A stretch of DNA of 64,000 bases from Nicotiana tabacum (GCF_000715075.1 NC_134096.1:41117804-41181803); one strand, 5' to 3'; positions 43,661-55,611 are shown, counted from the stretch's first letter. Translations and numbers: made by a program. The notes: generated by a model from the sequence alone, not told the origin.

Positions 43661-44790
43661 CTTTTGCCAAAGGTGCTGAAAGAGAAGAAAATCCCTTTAC
43701 AAGTTTCCTGTAATAACCTGCCAAACCGAGAAAGCTACGAACCTCCGTCGGTGTCGTGGGTCTAGGCCAAGTCTTTAATGCCTCAATCTTTTGTGTATCA
43801 ACCCGGATACCTTCACCTGAAATAATATGCCCAAGGAAAGTTACAGAATTTAACTAGAATTCACTTTTAGAGAATTTTGCATACAACTTCCCTTTTGTAG
43901 AACTTTGAGCACAATATGCAAATAATTTGTGTGCTCAGTATCTGAACGAGAATACACCAATATATCATCGATAAATGCAATCACGAACAGATCTAAAAAA
44001 GGGTCTGAACACACGGTTCATCAAATCCATGAATACTACTGGGGCACTGGTCAAACCGAATGACATAACGCGAAACTCAAAATGCCCATATCTGATCCCG
44101 AATGTTGTCTTCGGAATATCTTTCTCCTTAACCCTTACGTGATGGTACCCGGACCTCAAGTCTATTTTTTGAGAAACACTTGGCACCTTGCAACTGATCA
44201 AATAAATCATCAATCCTCAGGAGCGGGTACTTATTCTTGATCATCACCTTATTCAACTGTCTATAATCAATACACATCCGCAAGGAACCATCTTTCTTCC
44301 TCACAAATACCACAGGTGCTCCCCACGGTGATGTACTAGGTCTGATAAAGCTTTTTTCAAGCAAGTCTTTTAGTTGTTCCTTCAACTCCTTCAGCTCTGT
44401 GTGGGCCATTCAATAGGGAGGAATAGATATTGGTTGGGTATCTGGTAGTAGGTCAATAGCAAACTCAATTTCTCGCTCAGGCGGAAGACCTGGAAGTTAA
44501 TCGGGATAAACATCGGAAAACTCATTAACCACAGGGGTAGATTGAATGGTTGGTGACTCTACTTTCACATCCTGTACCCGAACTGAGTGATAAATATAGC
44601 TCTTTCTGATCATCTTCCTTGCCTTGAGATAGGAAATAAATCTACCTCTCGGCGATGCCGTATTACCTTTCCATTCCAAAACAAGCTCTCCTAGGAATTA
44701 GAATCGAACCATCTTTGATCTATAATAAACGTTAGAATAACAAGAAGCCAACCATCCATAACCATTATAACATCAAATTCTACCCAACCA
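43661..44790 (-). pseudogene. E5 reverse transcriptase and protease tail
   Basis: Minus strand. A remnant of the protease end (FDVIMVMDG, EWKGNTASPRGRFISYLKAR) is followed by [112 protein letters not shown] and a catalytic [10 protein letters not shown]. The latter needs a frame change near 43990. The RT N-terminal half is a good ORF (44409-44128). Thumb/connection residues end at the E4-type insert. Confidence 0.87.
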
Positions 44791-45300
44791 AGCACCACGT
44801 ACCTTATCCTTATTTGTTATCAAACTTATCACGGGCCATTACGGGCAATATCTATATATATACGTAACAATATTAGGACTTAACTAATAGAACGCATTCA
44901 AAACAAAGGTTAATATAGATGCATAAGGGTCGACAAGGCCGTAGACATGTCATACCCAAAATTATACACAGGATAATGTCTACAAAACCTCTAAGAAAAC
45001 ATGACCATAATATATGTAAGTCGGGACAGGGCTCCCTATGTCCTCATAAAGCAACATAACATATATAGAATCCTGACTTGGTAATATTCCAAGAAGAGGA
45101 GGAGCTCACCAACCAAAAACTGATATCTGGAGGAAGCCTAGGGTAGAGGGTCCTCGCCCCGTCCTATATGAGAGCCTCGATCAGACACACTTCGAAGTGG
45201 AATCTTCATATCCTTATCAGCTACATTCCTCCTCTTGGCCCGACTAATATCCTCTTCCTCTGCATATCCCATAACATATATAGACGAACCTTTATTAACG
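44791..45300. repeat. LTR-like fragment inside E5
   Basis: Sequence such as GTCGACAAGGCCGTAGACAT, TCTACAAAACCTCTAAGAAA and GTCGGGACAGGGCTCCC matches the E4 LTR (near 24085-24170) and E5 LTR in order and orientation. It stands where gag and protease should be. It suggests that most of gag was replaced by LTR-derived DNA. Confidence 0.7.
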
Positions 45301-45839
45301 GACTCCTAAGACTGTGGCCTATCTAGAACCGCAGAAGAGCTGGTGTCCGAAAATACCCTGACATAGTTTTGAGCCTGAGGGGAACCCGGTTGTGCCAATC
45401 CGAGAACCACTCCCTTTATACCCTGATCAACGGGCCTTGAAAATGAAACTAAGGGCCTTGGTGAGGTCGGCGAGATCGAAACTACTCGAACGGATGACTC
45501 ATATGGATCCTCGGATGGATCCTCCTCGATAGAACCCATGATCTCTGATGGGTCTAACTCCATAGTGTAACTTATATCCCCGTATAACACCTTTGTAGCC
45601 TTTTGACCCGTGCTAGCGGCTTGCGCCTGTCGTCTAGTAGTAATAGGCAACACTAAAAACATAAATAAGGTAAATATTAAGGGTGGATACTTACAACTCA
45701 GTTCTATCACACAATCTGGATAAGAAAGAAAAGTAACCATCCTAAATATCCTGAAGCCTCATGCTTATAAGTGTGGTGCACAACACACCCATAAATAAGA
45801 CTCTATGAGACACGGTCTGTAGACAACCCTAGGACAGAA
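45301..45839 (-). pseudogene. E5 leader and gag-start remnant
   Basis: A 144-residue minus-strand frame (45740-45306) reads ITTRRQAQAASTGQKATK and PSEDPYESSVRVVSISPTSP. It is Pro/Ser-rich and without a recognised capsid motif, and could be the unstructured start of gag. The 100 bases next to the primer site match the E4 leader almost base for base (GCTTATAAGTGTGGTGCA). Confidence 0.55.
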
Positions 45840-45853
45840 CTGCTCTGATACCA
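45840..45853 (-). other. E5 primer binding site (initiator Met tRNA type)
   Basis: Minus strand TGGTATCAGAGCAG, four bases inside the LTR edge, is identical to the E4 site. Confidence 0.92.
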
Positions 45854-45857
45854 CTTT

Positions 45858-47737
45858 TGTCATGACCCAAACCGATGGGCTATGACGAGTGCCCGAGTCC
45901 TACCTATCGAACGCCCTTAAGCACGAGTCTAAGATATAAACATGAATAACATGCGTGAGGGAAACTTGTCCAAAAGACATATATACATATACGTGCGGAA
46001 TACGTAGGGCGAGCCGACAAGGCTGCTATAGGCAACTATACATACTGTCTACAGACCTCTAATAGAATATACAACTATACAAGGACAAGATTAGGCCCCG
46101 TCATACCCATATATGTATACAAACATATCGTACCAAAATCAAAAGCAGCTCCGGATCAAATGGAGCACACCAACTCTCGTTGATCAAAGATCCTAAGAAG
46201 GGGGACCGTCAACTTGTCTACCTGCACCTGTGGGCATGAAACGCAGTCCCCAGGAAATAGGGCGTCAGTACGAATAATGTACTGAGTATGTAAGGCATGA
46301 AAGTCAGTGCATAAAAGACATAAATGAAGCATGGAATAAAGAATTCCACCTGTAAGTCTAAATAACTTTGTAAATCCTGAAACATTTATAATATCATGCA
46401 CGTGCGTATAAATGTCGTGGTATAGGTGTACATTACATCATCAAGCCTCTGAGGAAATCCCATCATATCATCTCGGCCACTGTGGGAAAAGTCATCAACA
46501 TACACCAGCTGATCAGGTGGTGGTGCATATATAACGTCGTAACCTTTTTCCATATCCCATATACATATAATATACATGTATATAACGCCATCTGTTCATG
46601 GGTCAATGTTCATGTATAAATGAATGAAATGCATAAGAAATATGTTAATAAGATTTCTCGGTATGTCATAAGATCAATATGCCTTCGGATAAATTTTATC
46701 AACTACCTATTTTTCTGAGACCCATGAACAAAAGATATAATAATAATTCACATGGGGAATCAAGAACATAGGCATTCCTAGTACTTCTATGAATAGAGTC
46801 ATTTATGAAAGCTGTGCTTTTGCTCGTTTCATTTGTATAGTATGAATCATGCCAAAATGAAAGAAGGGATACCCTTAACATACCTGAACCGATTCTCTCA
46901 ACAATCCTTCTAACACATGCCAATCGCGATGAAACACGTAACAACGAGATCGAAATAGGGAACAATCCATATGATATTCTTGAAAAAGATTACACCGTAT
47001 CCCCTTAGAATCGCAAATCCCATGTTGCTATAATATTAAGTAGTCTTCGTATGAAATGCTTGAAGTAGTAACGTTGCTATTGCAAAATCATCTTTGTTGA
47101 AGCTTTTTTCTTAAGATGTGAGCAATGCAATAACGTTGCTATTGCAAAATTATCTTTGCTGAAGCTTTTTCTTAAAATGTGAGCAATTGATTTTGTGAAT
47201 TAGAAAGGTTACCTTTAACCTTTAGGTGGGCCCCACTTTCATAAGATGACTAAGCCACCAATCTCTCTTAATGTGCCACCTTATAATGTGGACTTAGGAG
47301 TCACAATTTGGCTGCAACGTTAAGGCTTACCCAAAAGCGTTAATTAATCACCCAACAATTCCTTAATTAACTAGTTAATCTTCCATTAACCAATAATTAA
47401 CTAATTACCCACCTAATTAAGAATTATTTCAAATTACTTAAAATACTATTCATTTTTAACACACTTTATGTACTCTACTATCATGTTCATGGGGTACCTT
47501 GTATGACATTAGTCCATAATTACCGGTTATTATGGCTTGGATCATATTATATTCCAAATTGACAACTTTCAACGAAATTCATTTTCTTGATTCGTTTACT
47601 CTTTAACCTTCACGGCACTTACTTATCGCCTATTATAAATAGCATAAATGCTTATAACCTAAAGATAATCTCATCCCCGAGTCTACGTCGATTAACTGAC
47701 AACAAAACTTTAACGTACGAAAACACGAAATGTAACA
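45858..47737 (-). mobile_element. E5 5' LTR
   Basis: It runs TGTCATGACCC to CACGAAATGTAACA. It carries the same internal duplication of about 60 bp (near 47068 and 47130) as the partner LTR, so the duplication predates insertion. Visible substitutions and indels between the two LTRs show that the insertion is not recent. Confidence 0.9.
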
Positions 47738-47742
47738 ATCTT

Positions 47743-48871
47743 TGACCCTAATTTTTAACTGATACCGGTTATGTACATCAGCCCAAGTCAAAACCAGATA
47801 TTCTATTAGATTTTGCTTTAACTGTTGTGAAGCCAATGAGCTTCGAGTATTGAGTCCTTGGGTGAAGGCCTATACGGCCCAATCGTCCACAACCAGAGGC
47901 AAGTCCATTCGATCTATTTGAAATCGGGACACGAATTCCTTGAGCATCTCATTATATCTCTGTTTCACTTTGAAAAGGTCTGACTTCCTGGTATCGACCT
48001 TGATGGCCCTGGCGTGTGCTTTCATGAAGGAGTCTACAAGCATAGCAAACGAGTCAATAGAATTAGGGGGTAAGTTGTGATACCATATCATAGCTCTCTT
48101 CGACAAAGTTTCCCCGAATGTTTTCAGCAGGACGGACTCGATCTCATCATCTTCCAAGTCATTCCCTTCGATGGCGCACGTGTGGGAGGTCACATGCTCA
48201 TTTGGGTCGGTTGTTCTGTTGTACTTAGAAATTTCGGGCATGCGGAACTTCTTTGGAATTGGCTTCGGAGTCGCGCTCGGAGGGAAAGGTTTCTGAACAA
48301 ACTTCTTGGAAGCCAGACCCTGAAATATCGGTGATGCTCCTGGGATTTGTACCTTGGAATTGTAGGTTTCTACCTTTTTGTCATTGGCCTCGATTTTCTT
48401 TACTCCTGATTCTACCCGTTTAGTCAGTTCCTCGAGCATTTTTATGATCTCGGGGTTAGTCCCGGGTCCAGCTTCGCTCGGTATCTCTGTAATTGATTCG
48501 TTTATGCGAGTGATTTTTCAGGACGGCTCAGGCTCAATTCTGCCGGGGGCGCGGCTTTGGTTCTGCAGCTGGGTTATTGCTGCCTGCCGGGACTGCAGCA
48601 TTTCGAAGATCACTCGCAAGTTGATCTCACCTCCTTCACTGTCGTGTGTATTTTAGGCTATCAATCGGACTCCCCCGCGGACATTATTCTCTGGATCAGT
48701 AGGCAGATTCACATTGATTGTCACATGTGAGTTAGCGTCGATCGGGTCCGCGATTGGGACTCCGCTAGGATTGACATAGAGCACCTCATTACTGGGTACC
48801 ATATTGTTGTTCTCGTCGTGGTGACCGAATTCAGCATCCACGTTTAGAGGTGCAGATTGGGAGTTCGACAT
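47743..48871 (-). pseudogene. E6 gag, N-terminal part
   Basis: The ATG at 48871 starts MSNSQSAPLNVDAEFGHHDE. A coiled-coil-like stretch follows (MLEELTKRVESGVKKIEAND), then the capsid-like core: PKKFRMPEISKYNRTTDPNE, HVTSHTCAIEGNDLEDDEIE, LFKVKQRYNEMLKEFVSRFQ and DLPLVVDDWAV. Stops lie near 48653, 48490 and 47870. The reading continues through AFTQGLNTRSS to the E5 insertion point and on at 39025. Gag would form the particle. Confidence 0.87.
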
Positions 48872-48968
48872 TTTGAACTTTGACCTAAAATTGAAGACAA
48901 TTCAAAGAACAAGTGTAAAGTAGGGTGCGTTATGGAAATTCTTATCAAATTGCCATTATTATCCTTAT

Positions 48969-48988
48969 CCCCACGGTAGTTGCCAAAC
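48969..48988 (-). other. E6 primer binding site region
   Basis: Minus strand GTTTGGCAACTACCGTGGGG follows the LTR end directly. The E8 equivalent is GTTTGGCGTCCACCGTGGGG (63375). It is not the initiator-methionine type. I do not assign the tRNA. Confidence 0.75.
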
Positions 48989-49640
48989 TATTTACCCTAA
49001 AAAATGGATAACAGTTAAATTTGTAAGTGGTTTTAAGGATATGTGGATTATTATGATACGAACGATAAATTATATTAGATCAAACAAATAAAGGTATAGT
49101 AAATTCAAACCATGTGAAGAGGATAATTCCAGCCTTGATGAAATATTCACCCTCGATTCGGACTCACATGGCCAGCACTAATGAACGAGAATAAGAACTA
49201 TGAATAATAGTGAAAAAAATAGTATATTGCTTTGGGATGCGTGTTACCATGTACCCAATGAATAATCAAACTCCCCTTTATATAGTATGGGAGTTTTACC
49301 CTAAGTACAATTTTATAAAAGGTAAAAATCTCCCGTTTAACTAATTACTAAATTCCTGTTGATACATGCCTAGATCTGCGCCATGATACCCGATTGATCG
49401 AGGATATCACGGCCTTCCGCTAATCTTGTTCGATTGCCTAATAATGCTCTCCGAAGTCTCTTGTGATTTGGACCGATCTAGGGTCATGGCCTCGATATAC
49501 TCGAGGGTGGGCGTCGTACCCCCGATGCCGAACTCGATGAGTCCCTTATCTTTATTCTAGTTCCTTTACATTGCGTTCCTTACTCGATTTATTTTATCGT
49601 GAACCGGGCCAGCTTATCGGTCTGATTTTACCTGTATACA
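48989..49640 (-). mobile_element. E6 5' LTR (0.65 kb)
   Basis: On the minus strand it starts TGTATACAGGTAAAATCAG and ends GGGTAAATA, where E8 has GGGTAAACA, so the final CA is mutated. A TATATAG-type box is visible within it (minus strand CTATATAAAGGGG near 49270). No matching 3' LTR was found at the left end of E6. Confidence 0.82.
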
Positions 49641-51010
49641 GTATGAAAAGACACAGTGCAGCGGAGTGGTGCTAAGGAGGTTATGATTGGAGATGATGGT
49701 GTTATGCGGCTTCAAGGCTGAATTTATGTTCCAAATGTTGATGGGATGAGAGAACTGATACTTGAGAAGGATCACAGTTCATGCTATTCCATTCACCCAG
49801 GTATCACGAATATGTACTGTGACTTGAAACAACACTATTGGTGGCGGAGGATGAAGAAAGATATTGTGGATTATATCTCCAGGCGTTTGAATTGTCAACA
49901 GGTGAAGTATGAGCACCAAAACCAGAGTGGATTGACTAAGAGATTGGACATACTAGAGTGGAAGTAGGAACGCATCACTATAGAGTTTGCGGTAGGCTTA
50001 CCATGGACCTTGAGGAAATATGAAGCAGTTTGGGTTATTGTAGATCAGTTGACTAAGTCCGCACACTTCATTCCGGTGATGACTTGCTATTCTTCAGATC
50101 GGTTGGCTCAGATTTACATCTAGGAGATTATTCGCCTACACGACGTGCTTATTTCCATCATTTCAGACTGAGGCACTCAGTTCACATCGCATTTTTGGAG
50201 AGTCGTGCAGTGTGAGTTGGGAACGGGTGTTGAGCAGAGTCCCATATTTCATGCTCTGACAGACGGACATTCCGAGCGCACTATTCAGGTTATGGGCATG
50301 CTCTATGGATTTCGGGAGTCAGTGGGACCATTTTGTACCTCTAGCGCAGTTCGGCTACAACAACAGTTATCAGTCGATCATCCAAATAGCTTCGTACGAG
50401 GCCTTATATAGGAGGCGATATTGTTCGTCGATTGGTTCGTTTGAGCCCGGTGAGGCTAGATTGTTGGGCACTGATTTGGTCTGTGATGCTTTGGATAAGG
50501 TTAAGGTGATTCAAGAGCAACTTCGGACAACTCACTCCAGGCAAAAGAGTTATGCAAACCGAAAGGTTTGAGATGTGCCCTACATGGAGGGTGAGAAAGT
50601 TCTTCTGTGAGTGTTGCCTATGAAGGGTGTGATGCAGTTTGGGAAGAAGAGTAAGTTAAGCCCAAGGTTTATTGGGCCGTTCGAGATCTTGGAGAGAGTT
50701 GAGGAGGTTGATTATAGGCTTGCATTGCCTCCTAGCCTAGTAGGGTTACATATGGTATTCCATGTTTCCATGCTTCGGAAGTACCGTGAGGACATGTCAC
50801 ATGTTTAGACTTCATCACAGTGCATCTCGACGAGAATTTGTACTATAAGGAAGAGTCGGTGGCTATCCTAGACCGGTAGGTTCGTAAATTGAGATCTAAG
50901 AGTTTTCCTTCTATGAAAGTGCAATGGAGAGCTCTATCAATTGAGGAGGCTACTTGGGAATCCGACTTCGATATGCGGAATATATACCCCCACCTTTTTA
51001 CTAGTCGAGG
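49641..51010 (+). pseudogene. E9 integrase and chromodomain, 5'-truncated
   Basis: Plus strand: VMIGDDGVMRLQG, then the zinc finger (YSIHPGITNMYCDLKQHYWW, LNCQQVKYEHQNQSG) and core (ITIEFAVGLPWTLRKYEAVW, ISIISD, stop, GTQFTSHFWR). A frameshifted block follows, then [36 protein letters not shown] and [19 protein letters not shown]. The chromodomain reads MKVQWRALSIEEATWESD. The first catalytic aspartate is replaced by glutamate (IEFAVG) and there are at least six stops. It is the 3' end of a Tekay/Del-type chromovirus resembling E3 but on the other strand. Everything upstream is missing where the E6 LTR begins. Confidence 0.88.
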
Positions 51011-51048
51011 TATATTTATATGTCCGTTCGAGAACGAACGTTTCTTTT

Positions 51049-51060
51049 AGAGGTGGAGAA
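51049..51060 (+). other. E9 polypurine tract
   Basis: The purine-rich AGAGGTGGAGAA immediately precedes TATGACGACCC, the mutated LTR start. GAGAACGAACGTTTC upstream is the usual phrase before this family's 3' LTR. Confidence 0.75.
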
Positions 51061-51254
51061 TATGACGACCCGATATGATCGTTTTGAGTACTAGACTTAA
51101 TTTCCATGTCCTGAGACCTCCCGTAGCTTCATTTGATGTTTATTGGTTTGCATGCATGGTTCGTGACATTTCCTGGAAAGTTTTTACGTAACGTTTTGAA
51201 GAAAAAATGATTTTTGGCTTAAAATGAGATTTGAGTTGACCACGGTCAATGTTT

Positions 51255-51990
51255 TTGGTATAATCCAATTACTTTTCCATGAATCTTCCTACAACATCCA
51301 CAGCATTATACTTAATCTTACCATATCATTTTCAACCCAAAATATCATAAGAATTATCTTCAAATATAGTCCACATGCCTAGCACTTTAATCTTTATCGT
51401 CAACCTCTTATTTTTCATGTTATCTTCTTCAATCAACTTAATTAGCACATAGATAAGCTTAAAAACAGCAGACATAACATAATCAAACTATTTATAAAAA
51501 ATTTCCAGCCACAACAAACTACATATATAGCCTCAACACAGCCCACAATAAAAGATAGTCATTCCTTATGACATGTCAATTACTATCTTGTAGAGTTTCA
51601 CTCAAACAACTAAACCAGCACATGATTAACCTTAAGCACAAAAATAAACATGATTTAATTAACTTAGAAAGTATATACAACACGAAATCCCGAGCTAGTG
51701 TAGCACACAACAATCCTCAGTCACACCACAACACTATAGGAGTTGTATTCTTTTCTTGAATAAACTTTTGTGTTCAAGTTGGTGTGTAAACACTTTTATT
51801 TCGACTTGAAACTCTAATATATATGAAGGAGGGACTGATTCTTAGCTTAATCAACAAGAAAAATATGAAATATGAGGTAACTTACCTTTGAAGAACCCTC
51901 CAAAACTGCCACAAGAGGAAGAACTACGATCTAGCAAGTACCATGGGATTTCTAGCATTGGACGTTTCGAGGCATTATGTAAAAGATTGT
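51255..51990 (-). repeat. Reverse-oriented LTR-like insertion inside the E9 LTR
   Basis: Between LTR parts that read normally lies 0.7 kb of different, A-rich sequence. On its minus strand it contains CTTCAAAGGTAAGTTACCTC after GGCAGTTTTGGAGGG, the same GGTAAGT context seen downstream of word clusters in other LTRs. No terminal dinucleotides or target duplication were found. Confidence 0.45.
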
Positions 51991-52174
51991 AAAAAAAATA
52001 AATTTTAAGTTGAAATCTTGAGTTTGATGATCGATTCTTGTTATTTGATATTATTTGGATGATTTGAGGTAGCGAGTGAGTTTGTATGATGTAATTACAC
52101 TTGTTTGCATGATCGGATGTGTTTAGGGAAAACTTTGAACTATTGATACTTTATCTGGTGCTTTAGGTATGCGG

Positions 52175-52530
52175 GTCTCGCAATTGCGATGACCTGTTCG
52201 TAATTACGAGTCCTGCTTTTTCGAAGTTGGGCTCGCAAATGCGATAATTGGGGTGGGACTATTGGCTTCGCATTTGCGAAGATAGCATCGCAAATGTGTG
52301 GCCTCCGCTTTTGCGGTTAACGTGTCGCAAATGCGACTGGAGCTTAATCGGGCAACCTTCGCAAATGCGAAGATAGAATCGCAAATGCGAATGGGGGAGG
52401 TTCACAAATGCAAATATTATGTTACTTTTGCGACCACTGATGGCTGGGACACTAATCTCTTTTGCGATCAGTGGTTCGCTTTTGCGATGGTCACAATTGC
52501 AAACAAGAGTTTGCAATTGCGGCATCTGCA
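52175..52530. repeat. Cluster of CGCAAATGCGA words in the E9 LTR
   Basis: Fourteen or so words such as TCGCAAATGCGA, TTCGCATTTGCGAA, TTTGCGATC and GCAATTGCG occur in both orientations over 355 bases. They are close in wording to the cluster at 20563-20810. Confidence 0.9.
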
Positions 52531-53259
52531 ACTGGGTAAAAGATGGTAAAGTCTAGACTTAGCTCATTTTATACCAATTTTCAACCCTAAACACTCTAGA
52601 GGTAACCAACTTTAACTAGTTTTTAATCAATTTCAAGTACTTTTCCATGAATTTTATCATCAAATCCATGAATTCCAAGGTAGAAATTAGGGGTTTCTAA
52701 AGCTTATTTTGGATTGTTTGATTAATAATTGGCTAGATTCTGTTGGTTTGGAGGCTTGTTCTAAGAGAAAGGTCGTGGTTGATTGTTGAATTGATTCCGG
52801 GAAGAGGTAAGTGTCGTGGTTAACCTTGACTTGAGGAAATTAGGACTTGATTGGTTTATTTACTACTTTATTTTATGTGAGGGAATGGCGTATATGCAAG
52901 TTGACGAGTGTACATAAGTTGTCATGGGTTAATCATAAGGGGCGGGTTTGTAACTGTGTATTTTAACTACATCATGCCTTCTTTTACCACGTGCTACTAT
53001 TCATATCATGCCTTCATTTCTACTTGCCCTTATTTGTTAAATACATGTCTTCCTTGTTATATTCCCTCTTTTTCTATATTCCCATATTTTTACTTATTGT
53101 CTATTTTTACCTTTTCTATGCCTTTAATTGTCTATTTGCCTTTACTTGCTTCTATTTCGCTCTAGTTTGTTATATTGGTTTGCCTTAGAGTATTTACTTG
53201 TTTTGGTTCCTTTCTCATATGTTGAGAGCTACGCTGTAGTTGTTGTAGTATTGATATTA

Positions 53260-53475
53260 TTCTTTGGGATCGGGTTTTACGCTGCAACGGATAGTGATGT
53301 TGTTGTTTGCGATCAGATTTTACACCACAACGGATATTGATATTATTGTGTGGAATCGGGTTGTACGCCGCAATGAATGTTGATATTATTACTTGGGATC
53401 GGGTTGCACGCCGCAAAAAATATTGATATGTTATTTTGGAATGGGTTGCATACCGCAACAGAGAAGATATATTAT
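53260..53475. repeat. Tandem array, 43-44 bp unit, about five copies
   Basis: The unit contains GGGATCGGGTTGCACGCCGC followed by AACGGATATTGATATTATT. Copies start near 53264, 53308, 53351, 53394 and 53437, with about 75-85% similarity between units. Confidence 0.9.
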
Positions 53476-54136
53476 GACTGTTCTTGATTGTTGGTTTCAT
53501 ATCTGTGGTTGTATTATAATTTGAGCATAGGTAATATTTTGGGGTCCTCTGCTGTGTAATTTTTGTTTTCCTGATTTTCATGTTAATTCTTGTTTCTCTA
53601 TTTTTATATTGTTGTCACTTATACTCGTACAGGTTTATAGTTAGTGTCTTATTATAGCCTCGTCACTATTTCGTCGAGGTTAGGCTCGGCACTTACAAAG
53701 TTCATGGGGTCGATTGTAGTTATACTATACTTCTGTACTTCTTGTACAGATTCTGGTGTTGGTCCCAACGGCATTTAGTGGAGGCTTGCTCGGACTATCC
53801 TTACTCGGAGACTTGAGGTAGAGCTACTCGGTGTTCGCAGACTCTGAAGTCCCCTTCTTATCTTTGTACTGTTTACTTTATTCAGACAGTTGTATTTTAT
53901 TTCGGACCCTGCTTGTAGCAGTTTTAGTTGTTGATGTACTTGTGACACATGATTCTGAGATTGGACTAGACAGCGTGTTTGGAGTTTATCATATCTTTTG
54001 AAGTTTTACAGCTTTACCTTCTCATTAATTTGGTTTTAAAATTGCTAAAATAAATAGTGTAGCTAATGTTGGCTTGCCTAGCAAGTAGACGTTAGGCGCC
54101 ATCACGGCCCCGTGGTTGGGATTTCGGGTCGTGACA

Positions 54137-55611
54137 TAGGTGTATTTTTTTAACTATTTTTCAAATGGGTAAAAAAAAAAGGTAATATATTTGGGCATAG
54201 GTAGTTTGTGTAATTTCCTCAAACCAAATTGGCTTTCAACAATCAAATGAATAAACAATTACCTTCCCATAAACTTTTTGAATATTTACAAAGATATTCA
54301 TGTCAAAAATTTAATAAATTTGAAATAGTCACAAAGAGATCAACACATAAAAATAATATCTTTCTCAAAGTCAAAGTGATCAAGAAATATTCTTCCTCAA
54401 AATCAACTCAAAATGTGGCCGAACACTTCATGTGGAGAACAATCCGAAGAGGAAAATCAAAAGAACAAATCAAATTGTACTCGTGATGATTAATAAGATT
54501 ACATTTCGTCTTATAAAAACCTTAGTAAACAAAAGGGCATGGAAAAAGAGAGCACTTAAAGCATATTGGATGACCATGATCTCATGCTTAAATGCTACTT
54601 TTCTTAATTTCTGACTTGAGAAGGAACTTGGCATTCCTTTACTCTCAATCAATGGATCCTATTGAGTCAAGAGTCATCTAAAATTCGAGAGGGTTATTTG
54701 GAATATTATATTCCACATGGGTGTTATTTGAAGTAGAGACATGTGATTCTTACGAATTGTTACCTTAATTGTTATTATTGTTGTTGACTTTGAAAAACTT
54801 AAGATCCTTGAATTAGACAAGCTTAACAAAACATTGAATTTGAAAATCTATTCAATTTTAAGATGTCAATATATTTTCTTCATTAGTTTAAGATTTCAAT
54901 TTACAGCGAAAAGTAGGTTATAATAGCTGGCCCCTATAAAATGACTCATCAGCTCCTATTTGATGGGCATTATCATATATATACCCACTTTTGGAGTCAC
55001 CATTGAAGTTATACTTGTAGTGCATAAAATTTTGCAAGTTATATCCGCTCGGATCTGAAGTAGTTCAATCTCTACAGTGTAACTTCAGAAATCAAATCTG
55101 AAATTCTTGTATCTTTCAAATGCAACTTCAGAAATTCGAATCTGAAGTAGTTCAATCTCTTCAATGCAACTTCAAAAATCAAATCTGAATCTATTTAAGG
55201 CAACTTTATATTTCTAATCTTAAGTGGTAAAACATAAACTTGTTCTTCGAATTTTAATAATCCAATACACGATTCAATGCCTAAATCTACTCCAAATGAG
55301 TTCAAATTTGAAACACAACTTTAAGATATCATAAAGAACAAATCAATCATCAAATTGTCAAAAAAATAATAAATTTAACAAACTCATTTTGCAACTAAGA
55401 AGAAGAAGAAGAAACTTTAAGCACAAAAAGAAGAAAATAACAGGAAAGAAGAAGAGAAAAGTGTATGTATATGAAGTTATTCATAAATTGGGAATCACTT
55501 AATTATTTTAAGTGCGCATGAAAATTTTACCTATTTGATATCATCAATTATTACTCACTAATTAAAGTAAAATAACACCTCGAGTGCCCCTCTCTCCTTC
55601 CCTGACGTACT
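54137..55611. other. AT-rich 1.5 kb between E9 and E7, no gene recognised
   Basis: Short ORFs only, none with a recognisable motif, and no splice pattern that I can support. It contains an imperfect direct repeat of about 85-bp period (55062-55195) and a short AAG run (55393-55412). It is the only stretch of this size that does not read as retroelement. It may be old host intergenic DNA or an unrecognised transposon. Confidence 0.5.
55062..55195. repeat. Imperfect direct repeat, about 85-bp period
   Basis: TCTGAAGTAGTTCAATCTCT followed by an AACTTCA..AATCAAATCTGAA phrase occurs at 55062 and again at 55148. Confidence 0.75.

Larger units (their letters stand above)
39026..47737 (-). mobile_element. 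E5: LTR retrotransposon with mosaic pol (8.7 kb), nested in E6 gag
   Basis: LTRs at 39026-40938 and 45858-47737 are flanked by ATCTT at 39021-39025 and 47738-47742. A primer site and polypurine tract give minus orientation. The order is leader/gag start, an LTR-like fragment in place of most gag and protease, RT, an E4-derived insert, RNase H, integrase and chromodomain. Excising it restores the E6 gag frame. The LTRs share modules with E4. Confidence 0.9.
51061..54136 (+). mobile_element. E9 3' LTR, about 3.1 kb including an inserted piece
   Basis: It starts with a mutated terminus (TATGACGACCCG, family TGTAACGACCC) after the purine tract and ends TCGGGTCGTGACA at 54136. It contains foreign-looking, reverse-oriented sequence (about 51255-51990), the CGCAAATGCGA word cluster (52175-52530), a GAAGAGGTAAGTGTCG site (52803) and a 43-bp tandem array (53260-53475). 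A typical LTR end phrase, GGCGCCATCACGGCCCCG, lies near 54095. Confidence 0.85.

Noticed and set aside
52908..53165. Hydrophobic 85-codon plus-strand ORF in the E9 LTR as a membrane protein
   Set aside because: The hydrophobic character comes from T-rich LTR sequence. No start context, homologous motif or partner gene.
54229..54614. Short Lys/Asn-rich ORFs between E9 and E7 as host genes
   Set aside because: Composition follows the A-rich DNA. No conserved motif and no splice pattern supports an exon.
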